Assembly (NCBI GenBank): GCA_964440285.1
Contig: CAYTRV010000023.1
Location: 1-19,155, forward strand
DNA: 19,155 bases
Direction of reading: 5' to 3'
Origin: CALMEC01 sp964440285
GTDB taxonomy: Bacteria > Actinomycetota > Thermoleophilia > Miltoncostaeales > Miltoncostaeaceae
Position 1 is the stretch's first letter. Every line of letters starts with the position of its first letter. This document shows positions 14,438 through 19,155 of the stretch, one piece after another. The notes below the pieces were generated by a model. The model was not told the DNA's origin, did not search any database, and was given only the letters and a program-made list of their open reading frames with translations. The position numbers were made by a program, and so were the translations under genes.

Positions 14438-16366
14438 ATGAAACGCCCCGTCTGCATCCTCGCCCTCTTCGTCGCGGCCGGGTGCCTGGTCGCTCTCGAC
14501 CTCGAGCTCGGCGTGAGCCGGCGGGTGGGCGCGCGCGAGACGCTCCTGCTGCTGTCGGTCCTCGGGATCATCTGCGTCGGCGCGCTCATGACCGTGATGT
14601 GGTGGTGGAACGTTCGCCGTGAGCACGTCGATCAGCGGGCCACCATCGACTCGCTGCCTCACGAGGAGAGAACCGAGAAAGCGCTGCTCGAGACGCTCAT
14701 CGGCTCGGCGCCGGTGGGGTTCGCGGTCGTGAACGCCGACCTTCGCGTCGTGCGGATCAACGAGCGGGCAGCCGAAATGTTCGGCTTCCGGCCGGAGGAG
14801 GTCATCGGCCGGCATGTGAGCGATCTGAGCCCCGACTCGTCGGAGAACGTCGTGGGCGTCTACGAATCGGTGCTGCGCACCGGCGCGATGATCGAGGGAC
14901 GCCGGGTCACGCAGGACCGCGACGGCCAGACGTTGCACTTCGAGCTGAGCCACTACCCGGTGCGCCTCGGTGACGGGCCTCCGATCAGCGTGGGTGTGGT
15001 GGCCGAGGACGTGACGGAGCGCGTCGAGAGCGAGATCGCGCTCGACCGGCTGCTGCGGGCAGAGCGGGAGTCGCGGGAGGCTGCCGAGGTGGCGAACCGG
15101 CGCCTGCTCGAACGCAACGAAGCGCTCCGGGTCGCGCAGCGCCGCTTCTACGAGCGCACGCAGATGCTCCGTGCACTGGCGGACCTCGCCGAGGACGTGA
15201 TGTTCGTGCTCGACCGCGAGGGTCGCTGCCTGATGATCAACAACGCCGGCGCCCGGGCGGTCGGTGCGCTGCCATCCGAGATCGTCGGGACGACGTACGA
15301 CGCGTTTCTGCCGGAGGCGTTCTCGCGACAGGCGCGCGGCCGGGACCTCGAGGTCATGGCCACCGGCCGGACAGTGGTCGACCACGAGACGCTGGACACC
15401 CCGGAGGGTACCCGTCAGATGATGACGACGTGTGCGCCGTGGGTGGTCGACGGCGAGACGATCGGAGTGGCGGTGGTCGCCCGTACGACGACGCAGCTGA
15501 GCGCCGGGGACCGCGACCGCGACCTCCTGCTGGCCGAGGCGCGGGCGGCGCAATCCTCGATGAAGACGGCGCTCGATCGGCTGGCCGAGCGGAACGCCCG
15601 CCTTCAGGAGCTCGATCGGGCCAAGGACGAACTGGTCGCGCTGGTCTCGCACGATCTGCGCACGCCGCTCACCTCCATCCGGGGGTACACGGAGCTGCTC
15701 ATGACCGGACCGGGGGTCGACGAGCGCGGACAGCGGCTACTGGAGGTGATCGATCGCAACAGCTGCCGGCTGCTGGGGCTCGTCGACGACCTCCTGGTGG
15801 TCGCGCAGCACAACGTCGGCGTGTTCACGGTTCAGGTCGAGGAGCTGGATCTGGGCGAGCTGGTGTCCGAGGCGCTGGTGTCCTTCGCCCCCGCCGCGGC
15901 CGAGAAACGGCTCGCCCTGGTGCAACGGGTGGAGGGGAGCGGTCAGGTCGTGGGCGACCGCGCCCGCCTCGGACGCATGCTCGACAATCTCGTCGGCAAC
16001 GCCATCAAGTTCACCCAACCCGGTGGTGTCGTCGAGGTCGGACTGACGATGTCCTCCGAGCGCGCGCTGCTTCGCGTCCGCGACAACGGGCCCGGCATCG
16101 CGCCGGAGGATCAGCGGCACATCTTCGATCACTTCGCCCGGGCCCGCGACTCGGGCGACGGAGGGCTCCGCGGGATCGGCCTGGGGCTTGCGATCGCCCG
16201 GGCGATCGCCGAGGGGCACGCCGGCACCATCGGTCTCGACAGCTCGCCCGGCACGGGCGCGACGTTCTGGGTGGAGTTGCCCGTCGCCGGGCCACCGGAG
16301 CACGACCTTCCGGTCGGCAGCCGTGAGCTGGAGTCCCGGCCGGCCGCGGCGTCGATCAACGTGTGA
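14438..16366 (+). CDS. PAS-domain sensor histidine kinase
   Basis: A 642-residue membrane-attached kinase. Two hydrophobic helices (5-22 and 36-57) are joined by only about 13 residues, so there is essentially no extracellular sensor and input must be membrane or cytoplasmic. Two PAS domains follow (about 82-195 and 240-350), separated and trailed by coiled-coil segments (about 195-240 and 365-398). The kinase core is complete: HisKA with the phospho-accepting His405 in LVSHDLRTPL, N box DNLVGNAIKF (516-525), G1 DNGPGI (549-554), F box IFDHFARA, G2 GIGLGLAIA (579-587) and SPGTGATFWVELP. It follows the response regulator in the same operon and should phosphorylate it. Its last 11 bases overlap the end of the convergent L,D-transpeptidase gene. 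The signal sensed cannot be told, since no heme or flavin PAS residue pattern is evident. Confidence 0.93.
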   Translation: MKRPVCILALFVAAGCLVALDLELGVSRRVGARETLLLLSVLGIICVGALMTVMWWWNVRREHVDQRATIDSLPHEERTEKALLETLIGSAPVGFAVVNADLRVVRINERAAEMFGFRPEEVIGRHVSDLSPDSSENVVGVYESVLRTGAMIEGRRVTQDRDGQTLHFELSHYPVRLGDGPPISVGVVAEDVTERVESEIALDRLLRAERESREAAEVANRRLLERNEALRVAQRRFYERTQMLRALADLAEDVMFVLDREGRCLMINNAGARAVGALPSEIVGTTYDAFLPEAFSRQARGRDLEVMATGRTVVDHETLDTPEGTRQMMTTCAPWVVDGETIGVAVVARTTTQLSAGDRDRDLLLAEARAAQSSMKTALDRLAERNARLQELDRAKDELVALVSHDLRTPLTSIRGYTELLMTGPGVDERGQRLLEVIDRNSCRLLGLVDDLLVVAQHNVGVFTVQVEELDLGELVSEALVSFAPAAAEKRLALVQRVEGSGQVVGDRARLGRMLDNLVGNAIKFTQPGGVVEVGLTMSSERALLRVRDNGPGIAPEDQRHIFDHFARARDSGDGGLRGIGLGLAIARAIAEGHAGTIGLDSSPGTGATFWVELPVAGPPEHDLPVGSRELESRPAAASINV

Positions 16367-17174
16367 CGATAACCGGCGTCCCCGCGCCGACCACGCGGAA
16401 CAGGGCGGTGAGCGCGGCGTCGCCCACGATGATGCACCCATGGCTCGATGCCCGTCCGATGCGTCCGAGCCGCCCGCTGCCGTGGATGGCGATCTGACCA
16501 TCGCCGCCGTTGAAGCGCGTCAGCACGTCTGAGTGCGCCGTGAGGGTGAGGATGTAACGGCCGTACGTGCCGCGATCGGCCTGGGGCGTGGCGACGGTGT
16601 CCTCGACGGCGAACGTACCGGTGGGGGTCGGCGTCACGGCCCGTCCGATGCCCGCCGGGTACTCGGCGACCCGCCGCGGGCCCCGCCACAGCTCCAGGCG
16701 GCGAGCGCCGAGGCGGACGACGATGCGGGTCGTCGTCGTCTGCAGCTCGACGGCGGCGGCCGGCACCCAGGCCGAGCTGGTGTTCGGCCGCTCGGCAATC
16801 TGTAGGCGAACCCAGTCGCGTCCGTTGTGGTCGCGCGCGGCCGCGGTGGCGAGGAAGCGCGCGGGGGCGGTGGAGTACGGCGTGTACGAGCGCAGGGTGG
16901 TCCGGACGCCGGCGTCGCGGCGCGGCGCGACCCGCGCCTTGACGGTCGTGAGCACCTCAGCCGTCCAGGACGTCGACGTCGACGTCGTGGACGCGCTCGC
17001 CCCCTGCCATGTCCGCACCTCGTTCAGGGAGATCGGGCTCGCCTGGCCCGGCGCGGCGACCGCGAGCATGAGGGCCGCCATTGCCACCAGGAGGAGGCGT
17101 CGCGCTATCGCAGTGAACTGGGCGACGGGGCATGGCGGACCGGGCACGGGCGATCTCCGGGTCGACGGCTTCAC
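16356..17174 (-). CDS. Exported L,D-transpeptidase (YkuD family)
   Basis: A protein of about 272 residues, secreted or membrane-anchored, that should cross-link or modify peptidoglycan stem peptides (3-3 linkages) outside the cell. An N-terminal hydrophobic segment (about 26-46, ending APGQA) is a signal peptide. A Ser/Thr-rich linker (59-69) leads to an SH3-like region (about 70-145), then the YkuD domain (PF03734, 150-272). The catalytic signature is intact: IAIHGSG (228-234, His231) and SSHGCI (243-248) with catalytic Cys247, preceded by TPTPTGTF (181-188). The GTG start at 17174 gives a long n-region; GTG 17147 in the same frame would give a more usual signal peptide and may be the true start. 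The gene's 3' end overlaps the kinase gene by 11 bases; a 19-bp palindrome lies about 73 bases upstream. Confidence 0.88.
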   Translation of the reverse strand: MKPSTRRSPVPGPPCPVAQFTAIARRLLLVAMAALMLAVAAPGQASPISLNEVRTWQGASASTTSTSTSWTAEVLTTVKARVAPRRDAGVRTTLRSYTPYSTAPARFLATAAARDHNGRDWVRLQIAERPNTSSAWVPAAAVELQTTTTRIVVRLGARRLELWRGPRRVAEYPAGIGRAVTPTPTGTFAVEDTVATPQADRGTYGRYILTLTAHSDVLTRFNGGDGQIAIHGSGRLGRIGRASSHGCIIVGDAALTALFRVVGAGTPVIVTR

Positions 17175-17246
17175 GGTGGCCGGGTGTGCTGCCCGGCAAC
17201 CTGTTCATCGACCGAAGACGCACCTGCCCTGGGGGGCGGCGGCGGA

Positions 17247-17265
17247 CGGATTCAGTCTGAATCCG
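17247..17265. promoter_or_regulatory. Perfect 19-bp palindrome, candidate operator
   Basis: CGGATTCAG and CTGAATCCG are perfect reverse complements around a single central T. The one-base centre is too tight for a normal hairpin loop, so a dimeric DNA-binding protein fits better than a terminator, though a partly opened stem cannot be excluded. It lies in the 112-base gap between the GNAT stop (17287) and the L,D-transpeptidase start (17174), both minus strand. Confidence 0.5.
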
Positions 17266-17286
17266 GTAAGAGCGGACCCGCGGGTG

Positions 17287-17811
17287 CTAGGCGCCGGCTC
17301 CCAACGCCCACGCGTAGGTCTCCTCGGTGAACGCGGGCTCTGCGCCCGAGAGGGGGATCGTCATCCGCTGGTGGGGGACGCCGCGGTAGTCGATGAGCCC
17401 ACCGACGCGCTCCCAGCCGAGGAACCGGAAGAGCGGGACGATCGGCGCCTGGATACGGGCGATCATCAGGTGCCCACCGAGGGCACCGGCGGTGCGGACC
17501 GCGCAGCGGACGAGCGGGCCGCCCGCGCGGAGCTTGCGGGCCTCGTTCGAGACGGCGAGGCGGTCGCCCTGCCAGAGGCCTGCCTCGTCGAGCGGGTAGA
17601 GCCGTACCCCGCCGAGCACCGTTCCCCCAGAGATGGCGACGATGTGAAGCGCGGTCTCGTCCCAGTGGTCGCGGTCGGACCCGTCGAACAGGCGCTGCTC
17701 CTCGACGAACACCTCCTCACGCACGCGGAAGTGCCCGGCGAGCTCCTCACGGGTCCGGGTGAGACGGACCTCCAGGCCGGCCCTGTCAGGCCGTGGCTGT
17801 GACCGGGTCAC
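17287..17811 (-). CDS. GNAT N-acetyltransferase, MSMEG_0567/Sll0786-type
   Basis: This 174-residue protein has the GNAT fold. HFRVREEVFVEEQ (27-39) is the usual first helix, LGGVRLYP (66-73) the central strand, and ARIQAPIVPLFRFLGWERVG the C-terminal part that closes the acetyl-CoA site. The standard Q/RxxGxG/A pyrophosphate loop is poorly matched (KLRAGG). The pattern, and above all the neighbour upstream, fits the family named after MSMEG_0567 and Sll0786, found beside nitrilases in nitrogen-starvation clusters; its acetyl acceptor is unknown. GTG 17811 starts 26 bases inside the radical SAM gene, so the two are translationally coupled, with GGCGGAACG upstream as ribosome site. It is the last gene of the operon, followed by a 112-base gap with the palindrome at 17247. 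GNAT is secure; the subfamily is inferred from motif memory plus context. Confidence 0.82.
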   Translation of the reverse strand: MTRSQPRPDRAGLEVRLTRTREELAGHFRVREEVFVEEQRLFDGSDRDHWDETALHIVAISGGTVLGGVRLYPLDEAGLWQGDRLAVSNEARKLRAGGPLVRCAVRTAGALGGHLMIARIQAPIVPLFRFLGWERVGGLIDYRGVPHQRMTIPLSGAEPAFTEETYAWALGAGA

Positions 17812-18919
17812 CGTTCCGCCCGCCGCCGAAGGCGCGCTCGAACGTCGAAAGCGCCGAGCATGCTTGGCACCGCACGCATCCGGCGCGGGAGTCCTGGCTC
17901 ATGATCCCCGCCTCCGCCAAGAGCGGCGCGACCGCCTCGTAGACATCCATCATGTAGTCGGGGGAGGGGGGCGTACCGGACGCCAGGATCGAGCCAGGCG
18001 ACGGGCGAAGCGGTACTACGAACGGGTAGACGCCACGCTCGATCGCCGCCTTGCAGCCCGCGAGGACCGTCTCCTTGGTTTCACCGAGGCCGAGGATGAA
18101 GTACGTCGACACCTGCCCCTGGCCGAAGACGTCGACCGCCGCCTCCCACGCCGACAAGTAGTACGGGATGCCCTGCGCGGCCTTGCCCGGCGCGACCCGC
18201 GCCAGCACGTCGGGATCGAACGTCTCGAGGTGGATGCCGAGCGCCTCGACCCCGGAGTCCTTGAGCTCTGCGAACCAGCCGAAGTCGTCGGGCGGCTCGA
18301 TCTGCACCTGCACGGGGAGGCCGGCCGCATCGCGGATCGCCGCCGCGCATTTCGCCATGTAGGGCGCCCCGCGGTCCGCACGGTTTGGTGAGCCGGTCGT
18401 GAGGGTCACGTCCTTCGCGCCGTCGAGCCGTGCTGCAGCTTCGGCCACTTCTGCCAGCATGGCCGGTGTCTTCACCGGGATGGTGCGGCCCGACTGGAGG
18501 GACGTCCCGATCGCGCAGAAATGGCACTGGTCGTCGGTCCCCCAGTAGACGCAGCGCTGGAAGACCGTCGACGCGAAGCTGTCGAGATGCATCAGGCCGA
18601 TCTTCCAGTACGGAACGCCGTCGGCGGTCTCGAGGTCATAGATCTTCGGACGCGGATGCAGCGTCACCCGGCCGACCTCGTCGCCGTTACGGAGCAGCGT
18701 GCCCGCGCGGCCGTTCGCCCCGAGGATCAGCTCGTACGGCGAACGGGCGACGTAGTCGCCGTGGACAGGGACCGTGAGCGGGGCGCCGTCGACCCAGAGG
18801 AAACCGGCGTCGGACGGTCCCGCGCCGCCCGAGCGGGTGTCGCCCGGCTGGGACGGCACGGTCGTGCGTACGCCGAGCGACTGCAGCTCGACGGCGAGCG
18901 TCTTGATGTCGACGCTCAC
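17786..18919 (-). CDS. Radical SAM protein, MSMEG_0568-type
   Basis: A 377-residue protein that closely follows the MSMEG_0568 family of nitrilase-linked radical SAM proteins. The opening GGAGPSDAGFLWVDG and the hydrophobic VPVHGDYV are family traits. The cluster-binding cysteines are Cys123, Cys132 and Cys135 (CVYWGTDDQCHFCAIG), a C-x8-C-x2-C spacing rather than C-x3-C-x2-C. Other blocks: VTLTTGSPNRADRG, VQIEPPDDFGW, LGIHLETFDP, GQVSTYFILGLGE and YPFVVPLRPSPGS, typical of a TIM barrel related to biotin synthase. The C-terminus holds a second cysteine group, CVRCQAC, which may bind another Fe-S cluster. The reaction is unknown. GTG 18919 is chosen because family sequence starts there; upstream in-frame codons to 19126 are antisense-like and Arg-rich. 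It overlaps the amidohydrolase stop by 4 bases and the GNAT start by 26. Confidence 0.88.
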   Translation of the reverse strand: MSVDIKTLAVELQSLGVRTTVPSQPGDTRSGGAGPSDAGFLWVDGAPLTVPVHGDYVARSPYELILGANGRAGTLLRNGDEVGRVTLHPRPKIYDLETADGVPYWKIGLMHLDSFASTVFQRCVYWGTDDQCHFCAIGTSLQSGRTIPVKTPAMLAEVAEAAARLDGAKDVTLTTGSPNRADRGAPYMAKCAAAIRDAAGLPVQVQIEPPDDFGWFAELKDSGVEALGIHLETFDPDVLARVAPGKAAQGIPYYLSAWEAAVDVFGQGQVSTYFILGLGETKETVLAGCKAAIERGVYPFVVPLRPSPGSILASGTPPSPDYMMDVYEAVAPLLAEAGIMSQDSRAGCVRCQACSALSTFERAFGGGRNGDPVTATA

Positions 18920-19155
18920 CAGCGCTCGCCGTGGAGCTTCTCGAAGTTCTCCTTCAACACCATTCGCTTGAGCTCGTCGCTGACCGGTGCGCCCTCGATC
19001 TTCCAGTACTCGCCCATGAAGTCCGACCACGGCTCGTCGGAGCCGAACAGGACGCGGTCGGCGCCGAGGCCGCCGTTCTTCTCGATCTCCACCAGCAGCC
19101 AGCGCGCGCCGAAGCCGATCGCCCACGACGTGTCGGTGTAGACCTTGTAGCCGTC
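18916..19155 (-). CDS. Amidohydrolase family protein, C-terminal part (cut by window edge)
   Basis: The minus strand from the window edge reads through 79 codons to a TGA at 18916-18918 that overlaps the radical SAM GTG by four bases. The partial protein includes ADRVLFGSDEPWSDF, the conserved strand of amidohydrolase family 2 (PF04909) whose Asp is a catalytic metal-site residue, then VSDELKRMVLKENFEKLHG, which matches the usual closing helix (the gNAxRL region of this family). It is the C-terminal quarter to third of a typical 270-330 residue enzyme; the N-terminal HxH motif is outside the window. It is the first visible gene of an operon with the radical SAM and GNAT genes. In Nit1C clusters a nitrilase is expected, so a hydrolase of another fold here is notable. 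Substrate cannot be inferred. Confidence 0.75.
   Translation of the reverse strand, partial: DGYKVYTDTSWAIGFGARWLLVEIEKNGGLGADRVLFGSDEPWSDFMGEYWKIEGAPVSDELKRMVLKENFEKLHGERW

Noticed and set aside
16966..16988. Short GACGTC tandem repeat
   Set aside because: It encodes the Ser/Thr linker of the L,D-transpeptidase and is explained by coding constraint; too short to call a regulatory repeat.
17799..17811. Palindrome GTGACC-C-GGTCAC at the GNAT start codon
   Set aside because: It lies entirely within the overlapping coding ends of two genes, and six-base arms in GC-rich coding sequence are easily chance.
1..19155. tRNA, rRNA, CRISPR array, insertion sequence, prophage or plasmid origin
   Set aside because: Reading both strands I found no cloverleaf-like region, repeat-spacer array, transposase or integrase motif, or replication gene; the coding density leaves little room for them.

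Overview
This window comes from a very GC-rich bacterial genome. Start codons are often GTG or TTG, genes are packed tightly with 4 to 38 bp overlaps, and antisense strands carry long spurious open frames, as expected at high GC. The protein families point to an actinobacterium, and a deep-branching lineage such as Thermoleophilia/Solirubrobacterales seems most likely. That placement is inferred from gene content and style only. I see no rRNA, tRNA, insertion sequence, CRISPR array or phage gene, and no gene-free stretch longer than about 210 bases.

Layout. (1) 104-2417: a DedA/VTT membrane protein faces a secreted phosphodiester glycosidase (NAGPA domain plus FlgD-like Ig tail); the two genes overlap tail to tail. 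(2) 2626-6891: a surface-sugar operon with a DegT-type sugar aminotransferase, a DUF354 glycosyltransferase-fold protein, a membrane-bound FlaA1/PglF/WbpM-type UDP-sugar 4,6-dehydratase and a small cysteine-rich protein. (3) 6911-11445: a nitrogen-metabolism block. Aspartase (aspA) converges on an AllH (DUF2877) / AllG (DUF1116) pair, the E. coli oxamate carbamoyltransferase subunits. AllG starts directly back to back with an AIR-synthase-like protein that resembles the Sll0787 family. (4) 11476-16366: signalling. A PAS-GAF-GGDEF-HD-GYP protein has damaged motifs in both c-di-GMP domains and is transcribed away from an OmpR-type response regulator and a PAS histidine kinase. (5) 16356-17174: an L,D-transpeptidase. 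(6) 17287-19155: a minus-strand operon of an amidohydrolase (cut by the window end), a radical SAM protein of the MSMEG_0568 type and a GNAT acetyltransferase of the MSMEG_0567/Sll0786 type.

The most interesting part is the nitrogen theme. The Sll0787-like, Sll0786-like and MSMEG_0568-like proteins are the conserved companions of the nitrilase/nitrogen-starvation cluster (Nit1C) of cyanobacteria and actinobacteria. Here they are split around a signalling island. No nitrilase is in view, and the AIR-synthase-like gene instead abuts AllG/AllH, with neither the AllF (FdrA) subunit nor the carbamate kinase that normally go with them. This could be a rearranged nitrogen-scavenging system that joins carbamoyl-transfer chemistry to Nit1C partners. 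The family calls rest on remembered motif patterns, not on searches.
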